Source of the DNA: Cryptomeria japonica
Lineage: Eukaryota; Streptophyta; Pinopsida; Cupressales; Cupressaceae
Reading direction: 5' to 3'
NCBI RefSeq assembly: GCF_030272615.1
Contig: NC_081413.1
Coordinates: forward strand, 553,377,136-553,437,135
DNA: 60,000 nucleotides
The position numbers and the translations under genes are program-made. Position 1 is the stretch's first letter; every line of letters starts with the position of its first letter. Below, piece by piece: positions 34,080 to 44,441 of this stretch. The notes below the pieces were generated by a model. It worked only from the letters and a program-made list of their open reading frames with translations, ran no database searches and had not been told where the DNA came from.

Positions 34080-36534
34080 GGTTTGTAGGGTGTGATAGAC
34101 TCAGGGTCTACTGACAACATTATGTCAGAAGAAGCAGTAAGTAAACTGAAGTTGAAAAGAATTCCACATAGTAATCCATATAGGGTCACTTTAGCTCAAC
34201 AAGGAGCATGATGTGGTAGTGAATGAACAAACATGGGTTGAGTTCAACATAGGTAGTTATAAGGATAAAGTCTTGTGTGACATCCTACCTATGGATGCTT
34301 GCCATCTACTTCTTGGTAGACCATGGTAGTTTGACAAAAAAGCCATTCACAATGGAGAGAATAACTCTTATTCTTTTCAGAAGGATGGAGTTACATACAA
34401 TATTTAGTCCCTAAGTGATGAAGGAGAGAGAAGCAAAACTAAAGGCCCAAATGCGTTACTGGTAGGTGAAAAAGAGTTAATTAACACTCTCAATGAAGGA
34501 GAAGGAGTGGGGTTTGCTCTTATAGTGAAACCAAGGGAAGCAAAGCAAGAAAAGAAGGTTCAAATACCTCATGAAGTGTAGTAGCTACTGGAAAACTTCA
34601 AAGCGATCATAAGTGATAGAGCACCAACAACCCTACCTCCTATTAGAGCCATAAGCCATCAGATTGATTTCATTCTAGAAGCATCATTACCAAACAAAGC
34701 AGCCTATAAGATGACTCCCAAACAGAACAAGGAAGTGGCTAGACAAGTCCAAGAATTGTTGGACCAAGGGTTGATAAAAAAGAGCATAAGTCCTTGTGTC
34801 GTACCTACAATGTTAGTACCCAACAAAGGAGGAACATGGAGGCCATGCACAGATTCAAGAGCCATAAATAGAATCAGTATCAGCTACAGATTTCCTATCC
34901 CAAGAATTGAAGACTTGATGGATTGCTTGGGAGGTGCAAAGTACTTCACTAAGATTGATCTCAAGAGTGGATACCATCAAATCAGGATAAAAGAAGGTGA
35001 TGAATGGAAAACAACCTTCAAAACAAATGAAGGACTTTATGAGTGGCTTGTTATGCCATTCGATCTTAGTAATGCTCCTAGTACAGTCATGAGACTCATG
35101 AATGAAGTGCTGAAATATTTTATTGGTAAATTTGTTGTTGTATACCTAGATGATATCTTGGTTTTCAATAGAATTAAAGAGGATCATCTAGAGCATCTTA
35201 GTATTATATTGCAAAAATTGTATGATGAGCAACTAACAATAAACTTGGAGCAGTGTGAGTTTATGAAGTAGGAACTTGTCTATCTTGGATTTGTAGTTTC
35301 AGGAGGAGATTTGAAGATGGACACATCAAAGGTGGAAGCCATCACAAATTGGCCAACACCAAAGACAACAAGTGAAGTAAGAAGTTTTCATGGTTTGTCA
35401 CAATTCTATAGGAAGTTTATTAGAGGGTTCAGTCCGATTTGTGCACCCATGCTGGATACCATCAAAGGAGGAGTTAAGACTAAGTTTCAGTGGACCAATG
35501 CAGCTAACAAAGGGTTTGAACTTTTGAAACAAAAGGTAGCTACACAACCAATACTCATTCTTCCTAGTTTTGATAAGTTGTTCACAATTGAATGTGATGC
35601 AAATAATATAGCAGTTGGTGCTATTTTGAGTCAAGAGAATAGACCCGTAGCTTTCTTTAGTGAGAAGCTCAATGATGCCAAGAAGAAGTATTCATCCTAT
35701 GATCTCGAGATATATGCTCTTGTCCAAGCTCTTAGGAAGTGGAGGCACTACTTGTTACCTAAGGAGTTTGTTGTTTACACAGATAATCAAGCTTTAAGTT
35801 TTCTGAATTCACAAGATAAGTTGAGTCATAGGCATGTTAAATGGGTTGAGTATTTGTAGTCATATACTTTTTCTATTAAGCATAAGAAAGGACAGTGTAA
35901 TAAAGTAGCAGATGCTTTGAGTAGAAGGCTACTAACAGTGCAAGAAGAGCAGATTCAGAGTATTGGAGTTGATTACTTCAAGGATTTGTACCCCAATGAT
36001 GAAGATTTTGCAGCCATTTACAAGGTTTGTCAAGAATTTCAGAATCACTTTCATAGTGAATATGCTGACTTTACTTTATAGAATGGTTTGTTGTTTAAAG
36101 GTGGACAATTGTGTGTTCCCAAAGGATCGATGAGGGAAAATATGATCCAAGAAAAGCACAATGGATGTTTGCGTGGTCATTTTGGCCTTAATAAGACATT
36201 GGAACTTGTTCAAATGTTCTACTATTGGCCTAGATTGCAGAGGGATATCATAAGGTATGTTGAGCAGTGTATGGTTTGTCAGAAAGCTAAAGGTACAACT
36301 ACTAATACTGGTCTTTATCAGCCATTACCTATTCCTACAAGGCCATGGGAATGTGTGAGTATGGATTTTGTGGTTGGATTACCCAAAATAAATCTTGGTT
36401 GTGATAGAATTTTTGTTGTTGTTGATAGATTCAGTAAGATGGCACATTTTGTTCCTTGTAAAACTACCCATGATGATAGTCACATTGCACACTTGTTTTT
36501 CAAACCATTTGGGTATTCATCATTAAGATTTTAA
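34080..36534 (+). pseudogene. pol: Ty3-gypsy pol: protease, RT, RNase H, partial integrase
   Basis: Protease shows VIDSGSTDNIM (about 34092) and later HLLLGRPW. RT has WRPCTDSRAINRISISYRFP, KIDLKSGYHQIRI and the catalytic YLDDILVF (about 35143). RNase H has FTIECDANNIAVGAILS, ALRKWRHYLL and VYTDNQAL. Integrase has the zinc-binding HFGLNKTLELVQMFYYWP and CMVCQKAK and the core start VVVDRFSKMAHFVP, then ends after HIAHLFFK. From RT on, everything is in one frame. In-frame stops at 34327, 34405, 34579, 34582, 35269, 35857 and 36079 are all TAG. Protease is in a different frame. The element is dead and lacks integrase residues beyond the first catalytic Asp. Confidence 0.88.
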
Positions 36535-36796
36535 AATTAAGTGGTTAATTTTAGCTTGTGGGTTGTTTAACTTATGAATTTACCATTTTAGAGCTGATTG
36601 AAACTCAAAATTGCAATATTAGATCAAATTTTAAATTTAAATTTTAAAATTGAGCAGTTAATTTCAAGAACCCTAATTTTATAATTGACCTTGTGGGTTG
36701 TTTACTTTGGATCTTTAGATCTAAAGTATTTTCAAATTTCAAATTCTCATTTTTAAACTTCATTTCACATTCTTCAAAATTTAAATCCTAATTTCA

Positions 36797-36837
<41 letters not shown>

Positions 36838-37142
36838 CAAATTTGTGGGTTGTCTATTTTACTATAAATATCAATTTTTCCATTCATAGATCTTATCAAT
36901 TTACATAAATTAAGAGGTTTTATTTACAAAATCCTAATTTATTTTTATTAATTTTCTTGGATCTAAATTTAAATATTCATCATGGAAATTAATTGATTTG
37001 ATTTATTTGCTATTTCACATATGATTACATTGCTTTTTACCTACATTATTATAATCGTGTGTCAGATACTGACTTCTTTCACTTCATGTTACTTCTTTTC
37101 ATTCATAGCACTTGGACATATTGAAATTTTAGAGTTTCCAAG
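36535..37142. other. AT-rich region, no gene
   Basis: Very AT-rich DNA follows the broken integrase, including the AT microsatellite at 36802-36835. Nothing else is identified. Confidence 0.6.
36802..36835. repeat. (AT)n microsatellite
   Basis: About 17 uninterrupted AT dinucleotides. Confidence 0.95.
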
Positions 37143-38462
37143 TTGCTTCCTTCTCATCAATTAGATCTCAAAGATTTTATCTATCATGTACATTGTGTTA
37201 TGGTGAAGTTTTTGGGAAAATGTATTTCATACATAGATCACCTAAAAGATTTTGTAGATCACAATTGTAGAGATGTTAATGAAAAACTTAATGCTTGTAC
37301 CTTTCCTAGAGTATATAATGAGAATGAAGAATAAGCTAATAATCCTATCAATGATCTCTCTAATGGAGAACAAGAATTGTAGAGAAATATGGCTCCATCT
37401 TCTTCTCATACACATACTCTAGCGCAAGGAGGGAAAAATCAAGATATCAGTGTTTCCATCTCTCTAGAACCTCCTTATTCTCCTAGAGCCTATCTTAGTC
37501 ATCAAAACATTTGTAGAGAAGATAATGTTATGCATTTTATTAATTGTTTATCTCCCTACATAACATTAAGTAAAGATGAGGCCTTAGATGATAAGGATCT
37601 TTCTTCTCAATCAACCAAAGAGGATATGCATGATGAAAGAAAGGAAGAATCTCCTTCACAAGATATTCCTTCTTCATATACTAATAATTTCATTTCTTCT
37701 AAACATCCTTAAACTAAAAAATTCAAAAAAAAATATTATAATGTTCCTCTGCCTTATCAATTAAAGGACTCTTATAGGAGTGGCTTTAACATAATATCAA
37801 AACAAGGTTTAGATGACAAGGACTTGGAAAATTTGAAAAAGGAATTAGAGTCCCTATAAACCCTCCTACACAAATTAGTAAAAAAGGCCTAGGACATGAT
37901 AATAAATCTCCTATGGATGGCCTCCTTAGGATTAAAGACTTCAAAGATCATTTCGCAAGACAACAAGCCATTCATTCCCATAAAAGTGCTTCTTCAAAAA
38001 CTCCTTTTTGTTCATTTCATCAAACTCATGATCATCACGCTAACGATTGTCCCGATTTTAAAAAATTAATGAAAGGACTTATGATAGTGGTAAAGTTAAT
38101 ATCATAGATGATGATCCTTCTTCTTATATAACAAATCTTGTCCTCAATCTCAAAAGAATAAGCCTACACCTATTCATGACCAAGAAAAATTGGTTACTAA
38201 AATCTTTTGAAAATTGAAGTATGACAAGGATGTTGTTTTTCCTTTTGTAAAGTTTAGCACTAAGCGTAAAGAAGGAAATGAATATTTCCTTTTTCGTCAT
38301 GGTGGTTCTCATTCTCTTGGAAAGTGTAAAGAATTCAAGGAATTTTTTCAACAACAACATGATCATGCTCATATATGTCTTTCAACTGATATTTCTCTCT
38401 TTCTTGGTAAAAAGGTAGTTCCTTTACACTCCTATCACCTCATGTTGCTCCTCACCCTATGA
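37143..38462 (+). pseudogene. decayed gag-like ORF with two CxxH-type knuckles
   Basis: Fragmented plus-strand frames (37143-37334, 37389-37712, 37913-38107, 38214-38462) seem to derive from one protein. Two regions resemble the C-x2-H...GH...C knuckle of Tat-type gag: CSFHQTHDHHANDCPDFKK (about 37998-38057) and FRHGGSHSLGKCKEFK (about 38292-38345). The upstream part is Ser/Asp/Lys-rich without a known fold. It lies just left of the young Tat insertion, and gypsy-like non-coding sequence continues on the other side at 54978, so it may be the gag end of an older element. No protease or RT remains. Confidence 0.4.
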
Positions 38463-38690
38463 AACAAGTAGTTAACTTAATTGGGGGCTATTTGTCATTA
38501 GAGGTGGTTCTTTTTCAATTTTAAACATCTAGCAACATGATTCTCTTTTATCTCTATCCTACCTATTATCTTTAAGGTTTCATCATTTCCTTTCGAGATC
38601 ACATTCTTCGTCACTTGATGTCCTTCTTGCATAGATTTATCCTTCATGTGGATGCATGTGTGTACCTTGTTAGGACCTATTATTTGAGAT

Positions 38691-38695
38691 GGTAC
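38691..38695. repeat. target site duplication GGTAC, left
   Basis: A perfect match to 54973-54977 on the other side of the complete Tat element. Confidence 0.95.
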
Positions 38696-39494
38696 TGTTT
38701 ATGGTGAAAATGGATAACAATAATAACAATATTGAAAGGCTAAATGAATCCAACCACTAAACCCTAGCCTAACAATCAACAAAGATCCACCATAACATAT
38801 GAAGATTACCTAAGACAATGCAAAATAAAACAAAATCACAAAGATTATACCATCACATGTCCAATAGGGTTTTGATCTCCATTCTTCCTATCTCCATTGA
38901 TCTTGCTTGATATATTTGCTCTCAGATTTTATGTGCACAAGAGCTCAACAAAGAACGGAATGTGGTTGCAAGTAGGATCGTAATGTAGCCAATTGATCAA
39001 GTTGTTAGCGTGAGTGATTAGGGCATTAGGATGCATCATTAGGGTTTGACAATGAAGAAAGCATCTCCTTAAATAGAAGACACAATATGAAATGGAGGGA
39101 TAAGATTGAGAGGTGTAAAAAGAGAGGTCGGCTAGGATTAGAGGGTAGGTAGAAGAAATAGTAAAATAATGAAAGAGGTAGGTAGTGTAGGAATTAAGAG
39201 ATGAATGCCATGTGTCATGTGTAGAAAAAGATAATGAATTAATTAAATAAATAAAGATTTATTTAATTAATAGAAGAAGTAGGATAATTAAATAAATAAA
39301 ATATTTATTTAATTTAGGACAAGGGTAATTTAAATAAATAAATGTATTTATTTAAATGAGAAATAAGGCTAGAAGAGGATAAATGAATTAATTAAATAAA
39401 TAAAAATTTATTTAATTAATAGAAGAATTAGGCTTAGATAATTAAATAAATAAAATATTTATTTAATTAGACTGGACAATTTTGGGTGTCTACA
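38696..39494 (-). repeat. 3' LTR of the young Tat element
   Basis: 799 bp, starting TGTAGACACCC and ending CATAAACA on the minus strand. It is almost identical to 54174-54972. It contains five AT-rich hairpins and a TATTTAAG-type TATA region at about 39069-39080. Confidence 0.95.
39238..39469. repeat. five consecutive AT-rich hairpins in the 3' LTR
   Basis: Perfect stems of 15, 12, 13, 15 and 13 bp with 4-5-nt loops lie at 39238-39271, 39286-39314, 39328-39357, 39387-39420 and 39439-39469, each built on TTAAATAAAT and its complement. All are conserved in the other LTR (54716-54947). Confidence 0.9.
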
Positions 39495-39504
39495 TTTTGC
39501 CCCT
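39495..39504 (-). promoter_or_regulatory. polypurine tract of the young Tat element
   Basis: The minus strand reads AGGGGCAAAA, identical to the tract of the other Tat element (15739-15748). Confidence 0.88.
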
Positions 39505-39540
39505 CTTTGAGACAATGCGGCTTGTCGCGTTGTTTCAAAG
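39505..39540 (-). other. conserved hairpin next to the polypurine tract
   Basis: CTTTGAGACAATGCG (39505-39519) pairs with CGTTGTTTCAAAG (39528-39540), with a 2-nt bulge. The other Tat element has the same CTTTGA-ACAATG stem in the same place (15703-15738). Confidence 0.72.
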
Positions 39541-40017
39541 AAGATAAGATGAACTGATACAGAGTTGACCCAGTATGGGAATGATATGCCCCCTCGAGAG
39601 ATTGGATGAAAATGTTTGAAAAGATTGCAGACAATCTCTCGATAAGAAAGAAAGGCTAGAATGGATTGACCGGATAAAGTGACAAAGGCACAGGATGAAG
39701 AAGGCTGACTCGGGAAATGAAGACTAAGGCTAGGGTAGGCTATAAGATAGACCACGGGGGAAAATACATCCTCATTGTCATCCACGCATCCACGAGATCA
39801 TAGTGCAGAGCGAGAAAAGAGCAGCAGCAATCAGCAACGATGGCCTTCATACACAGATTCGATCGTGCTCACCGATTTCAGAGGCCAGCAGAGGCAGGAG
39901 AGCCGGTAAGTACCACCAAACCGCCTCGTACTTTGACGTATTTGGTTTTTGTCATTAACGCATGCTAGTTAGCAATAAATGCGCTTAGGAATAGGGCACC
40001 AAAAAAGTGCAAAAATG

Positions 40018-40270
40018 TGCAATCGCGTTTGCGTCGGTGCCAGGCGCGTCTGTGTCCGCCAGGCGCGTCTGTGTCGGTGCCAGGCGCGTATGCGTCTGGA
40101 ACCGCGTTTGTGCAGTATGCGGGCGCGTCTACGTCCTGTAACAACATTTATGTCTCAAAGTTGTGTTTGTGAGTAATGTAGGCACGTTTATGTCAAACAG
40201 GCGTGTCTGTGTTGTTCAGGTGCGCTTGTGCAGTCTATAGGCGTGTTTGTGAGTTTAAAACGCGTTTATG
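40018..40270 (+). repeat. GCGTCTGTGT motif array upstream of the antisense gene
   Basis: About 12 copies of GCGCGTCTGTGTC or variants (GCGTTTGCG, GCGTATGCG, GCGTTTGTG), 15-30 bp apart with variable linkers, all plus-oriented, the direction of the antisense gene that begins 450 bp further on. Confidence 0.75.
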
Positions 40271-40399
40271 TCTGAAAATGCAAGGTTTTGGTCTTCTAGG
40301 TCAAATCGGCAGTTCTGTGATGAACATACGCTGTCGATTGGATAAACTGCTGAGAGGATACACTCAAGCAGGTCCTCTAGGAAGACTAGGATAGATCGA

Positions 40400-40676
40400 G
40401 GCACTTTGTGATCAACAGGGAGCACCAAGATAGAGTACTTTGTGATGAACAGGGAGTACCCAAATTATGAGCTGCACTTTGTGATGAACAGGGAGTGCAA
40501 GATGTGAGTAACACTTTGTGATGAACAGTGAGTGTCACACACGTAGTACTTTGTGATGAATGGGGAGCACTACTAGGATAGATAGCAACACTTTGTGATG
40601 AACAGTGAGTGTCACTAGGATAGATAACCATATGCATTTAGATAGCAAGTAGCATTTTGTGATGAACAGTGAATGC
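40400..40676 (+). repeat. seven-copy hairpin array with covarying stems
   Basis: Seven units share the 15-nt core TTGTGATGAACAGGG (or ...AGTG). The bases around the core differ between units but remain complementary in most: GTACT/AGTAC (40435-40459), TGCACT/AGTGCA (40473-40499), ACACT/AGTGT (40511-40535 and 40588-40612), GTAGTaCT/AGcACTAC (40543-40573), GCATT/AATGC (40652-40676). Unit 1 (40400-40426) pairs only partly. Unit starts are 34 to 64 bp apart. The array ends 48 bp before the antisense gene's ATG. Confidence 0.82.
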
Positions 40677-40724
40677 CACGATGACTGACATGATTGATTT
40701 GCTTGACTGCAGGAGTATTTGCCT

Positions 40725-42725
40725 ATGCTGGAGTCACGGGAGAGATTCCCGTCCACACAGAGGTTGCGACCAGAGTTGTCATTTCAGGATAGAGCTGCCA
40801 TCGAGGAGATGGGCCTTAGACATGTATTATATGTGCCTGAGTTTCGGGCAAACATGGGTTTGCTGACTGCGCTGGTGGAGAGATGGAACTCCGAGACATG
40901 CACATTTCATTTGCCGATGGGGGAGATGACAGTGACCCTCGAGGATGTGTACAGGATCCTACATATACCGATCGATGGAGAGCTGATTCCATACGATCGA
41001 GATGGAGACAAAGAGGCTTTGAGATGGGTGTTCCAAGATCCTGGGCTAAAGATGAGAGTAGGACACGTGGCATGGGATACCATGACCGCGACAGGGTTAG
41101 CCTTGCCAGCTATGATCGGAGGAGCCATCAGTGGGTTCCTATGTCTGGACAGAGCGACACGGGGGTTGGCAGTGGGCTGGGGAGGAGCACTGGAGATATT
41201 GGTGACTCAGCACACCCGATATGCATGGGGTCCATGTGTCTTGGCCCACCTATATTATGAGCTGCACCAGTTTGTCTACCATGGATCAGTGGGATTGGTC
41301 TGTGGAGTGACACTTCTGCAGGTTTGGGCTTACGAGCATCTGCCTATCACACGGCCGATACACTTCAGAGGGAGAGGTCATGGACGGAGTTTTGTGCATC
41401 TGTATGACATGATTACCTCACAGCCTCAGATTGGCAGGTTAGAGCATTGGAGGCGTGTGATAGATGACATTGACGTAGTCATCTGGAGGCCGTACCTGGG
41501 ATGCGAGGAGTGGGAGGATGATGTAGTGGAGCTGCCTTTCACCTTTCGGAGCCGATATTTGATTGGGCAAACGCCCTATATTCTGGAGAGACAGCTGGTG
41601 GATAGGGTATGCAGACAGTATGGCAGGATCCAGAGGATGCCACGAGGCTCGGGTATGTATGCCCGTGCAGTGAGAGATCAGGCGTAGTTCGAGCCTTTAT
41701 TGTCATATGATTAGGCAGTTACATTGCTGGCAGAGATGGTGCCCCTACCCTGGGATATGTAGCCAGAGATTGAGGATGCAGGTATGGATGCAAAGTACTC
41801 CGCATATTGGGCAGAGCATCCGTTCCCGCGACTGACAGATCCATGAGAGCTACTGGAGGGAGAGGCAGGAGGAGATGATGATGATGATGGTGGGGGTGAT
41901 GGAGGTCGAGGCCGACGGAGGTGGAGGGGAGTAGTTGGGGAGAGGAGAGTGGCACCTCGGAGGGAGGGTGGACAGGAGGGATAGGCCCAGGTGGTGAGGG
42001 GTCACGGTGGATTGCCCCTGCAGGTACCAGCAGCACAGGGTCCTAGAGTACAGGGACAGAGACAGGTACAGGGACAGGTGCTAGTATAGGCACAGGGACA
42101 GAGATAGGTGTAGATACCTAGGCATGTACAGAGACAGGTACCCATTCAGGCACCAGCACAGGTACAGGGACATGCATAGGGGCAGGTACAGGGGCAGGCA
42201 CCCGCAGAGGGAGAGCCAAAGGTAGGAGCAAAGGGTGGGGATCCAGAGGAGGATGAGCTGATTGAGCTAAGGGAGATCTGCCAGGGCCAGGTAGATGAGA
42301 TCCAGGATCTGGAGAGGGAGAGGGACCGACTCAGGATCAGGCTCAGGGATACTGAGCGGGAGAGGGACCAGGCGATTCAGCGCTACATTGAGGCTGAGAC
42401 AGCACTGAGGGCAGGGAGGCAGGCGGCGGAGGACACAGGAGCAGGCTACGCATATGTCCTGTGAGCCGGAGAGGAGATAGGTTACTGGAGGGACCTGTAT
42501 TATGGTACCGTACCAGCAGACCAGCGGGCGAGGAGCTTCCATAGACCATCGCGGACAGCGACGGCTACGGGAGGGAGCCGGAGGAGACAGACATCGAGTG
42601 GTGGGGTCATGGGTGCTCCACCACCACCAGATAGGGGGGACAGGTAGGATGATCCTGGGGCAGGTCCTTCTATAGCTCAGATTCCGTCGAGGCCAGGCGG
42701 CTCCGAGGGAGGGAGTTCATCATAG
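40725..42725 (+). pseudogene. antisense plant mobile domain gene of the young Tat element
   Basis: ATG at 40725 opens one plus-strand frame that can be followed 667 codons to TAG 42723. The first 320 codons are unbroken and form a plant mobile domain: LTALVERWNSETCTFHLP, VTLEDVYRILHIP, YAWGPCVLAHLYYELH, CGVTLLQVWAYEH and a C-terminal RSRYLIGQ. Then come a Gly/Asp/Arg-rich stretch, a Gln-rich VQGQ-type repeat (about 42036-42220), a charged coiled coil (about 42240-42440), YWRDLYYGTVP and a Ser/Arg tail. Internal stops at 41685, 41712, 41760, 41982, 42087, 42105, 42111, 42177 and 42645 are TAG; those at 41844 and 42462 are TGA. The gene at 13090-14928 has the same plan. The role is unknown; known PMD proteins influence transposon silencing, so counter-defence or self-regulation is possible. 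Confidence 0.82.
42036..42220 (+). repeat. CAGGTACAGGGA minisatellite inside the antisense gene
   Basis: Imperfect 6- and 12-bp units (CAGGGA, CAGGTA) encode Gln-rich VQGQ-like repeats in the gene's frame. Several CAG codons in it have become TAG. Confidence 0.8.
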
Positions 42726-43314
42726 CCATAGAGGGCTCCCTTGTATCAGTATTTGTACCATTTTTGTATTGTAGACACCTGTGGGTGATTTTGTAGCCAT
42801 ATGAGTTTTTGACATCATTGTATCATGACACTTTTGATTATATATATGAGATGATTCATTGTTGCGGCAGCTATATGCATGTGTACCTATGTGATGAGAT
42901 GTTCTTATAATGTATGTTTTATGTAATATGGATGCTTATGATATGGATGCAAATATGTATATGATGCCATGCAATATTTTTTTTGTTCTTTTATGTTTTA
43001 TATGTATATGCATGATGCAAATGTGAAATGTATGTAATGCAAATGAATATGATAATGCAAATGTAAATTGTGCCTACAGGTGTTGTGTGCAGGATGTGAT
43101 GCAGTTGTGATATCTATATGTATGAAATGCTTATATGTGGTAATGCAGGTGCAACTACATGAAATGCAAATGTTTTTGGTGTGTCATTATACTCAGTCAT
43201 GTGATAGCAAGCTACACGGACTCAAGAAGGATGATGGAAGTCAATCAAGAAAGGGGGATGAAAGATAGAAGATATGAAAGTGAAAGAGCTTCTTGTGCGT
43301 TATCATCATTGAGC

Positions 43315-44121
43315 TTTATTATGGAAAGTAGGTTATGACAATCGAGGCATATGTTCGACCCAGAAAGTCATTGTACCCGTTTGCATGGAGATAAGACAGT
43401 CACAAACAAGGAATGCCCGAGTTCATACTAGACTCACAGTGCCCTCATATCCTCGGACAAGTCATAGCATTACTAAGAGACAATCCACAGACAACAAATG
43501 CAAATAGGTGACGATACCCCATCCTCGCCTTTCTAGTCAAAGACATCCTGGAGATAGAATCTCTAGTCAAAGACATCCTGGAAAAGCTAAAAGACATGTC
43601 ACCAAAAATATAAAATCAAAAGAAAACCAAGACTCGACACCAACATCCACTGTAGTCCTCAAGTTTAGTGTCTCTTGTCACTTGTATAAGTCTTATTTGA
43701 TTGTGGTCACAATGTTTACTTTCACAAAAAGGATAGATAGCACTGAACCATATGTTGTCTGAGTCTATTGAAAGATTTGATTTGTTGAAACCCATTGTCG
43801 TTGCTGTGTCTCATCTGAAACTGACTGAATCCATGAAACTGATACTTTATTGCGGAGAAGATGAAACTTTATTGCGGATCTGTGATGCAAATGTTGCTTT
43901 ATTGTGGATTGTGCGCGAATAAACTGAAGAAAGCTGGAAGAAACTGTACTCCTCGAAACATGTGATGTTCTCAGTTCCACACCCATCACTAGATGTAGGA
44001 ATTGGCCGTAGTCACAGATAGGACCTGATTTATTATGGATGGAACGGGAGGTTTATTATGAATGGCTAACCAATCTTAGGTAGATCAAAAACAAGCCATG
44101 ATGGGAATGGGTAAGTTTATT
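43315..44121 (-). terminator. cluster of seven AATAAA signals in gag-pol sense
   Basis: On the minus strand AATAAA occurs at 43315-43320, 43846-43851, 43868-43873, 43898-43903, 44029-44034, 44052-44057 and 44116-44121, six of them within 276 bp. Several share GCAATAAAG, also seen in the other Tat element near 12034. They could end a gag-pol mRNA before the antisense gene. Confidence 0.4.
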
Positions 44122-44185
44122 GTGAGTGAATAGGTTGTGAGTGTGTGCAAAGTGAAAGGATGAAAGTGGATCCTAAAGGAGGGAG

Positions 44186-44268
44186 GAGCAATGTCTCTAC
44201 GCATGGCGCTGGTGACCCAGTTTTCACCATGGTACTTGCCCAGGGCGCCACCAAAGTGGTTTTCACCG
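44186..44268 (-). other. conserved post-pol block with GTGAAAAC repeats
   Basis: The sense (minus) strand has GGTGAAAACCA, then GGGCAAGTACCATGGTGAAAA, then ends TTGCTCC. It matches 11494-11581 of the other Tat element in order and spacing. It lies 170-260 bp after the integrase stop. Confidence 0.65.
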
Positions 44269-44441
44269 TTGGACGAAATTATTTCTCTTTACTTTTTTGG
44301 ATTTTTCAATTTTTTTTTGTGTCACAAGGTGCCTGTTTGCTAGGTTTTCACCAAGTAACGATTTTTTTGTTTTATAATTTTTTTTTGTATTTTTGAATTT
44401 TTTTATTTTTTTGTATTTTTGAATTAGGATATTCCGAAGAG

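Larger units (their letters stand above)
31140..36534 (+). mobile_element. 3'-truncated Ty3-gypsy element, chromovirus-like
   Basis: The order is LTR-like region (ends 32787), initiator tRNA-Met primer site, gag, protease, RT, RNase H, partial integrase. Integrase homology stops near 36510 and no polypurine tract or 3' LTR follows, so the 3' end is lost. A CCHC gag, a DSGS protease and a YLDDILVF reverse transcriptase with one RNase H separate it from the Tat elements here. The chromodomain end, which would settle the lineage, is in the missing part. The left LTR boundary is uncertain. Confidence 0.75.
42726..44441. other. intergenic region between convergent antisense gene and gag-pol
   Basis: No gene is supported. 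It contains several ATGCAAAT octamers (about 42949-43890), a 21-bp direct repeat (43532-43552 and 43562-43582), seven gag-pol-sense AATAAA signals and the conserved GTGAAAACC block. Both flanking coding units run into it from opposite sides, so transcripts would converge here. Confidence 0.6.

Noticed and set aside
40386-40637. Minus-strand Cys/Ser-rich frame over the hairpin array
   Set aside because: Produced by the repeated core of the hairpins; no protein family or start supports it.
40400-40676. CRISPR-like array (constant repeat, variable spacer)
   Set aside because: Plant nuclear retroelement context, constant part only 15 nt, and the variable parts are self-complementary stems and irregular linkers.
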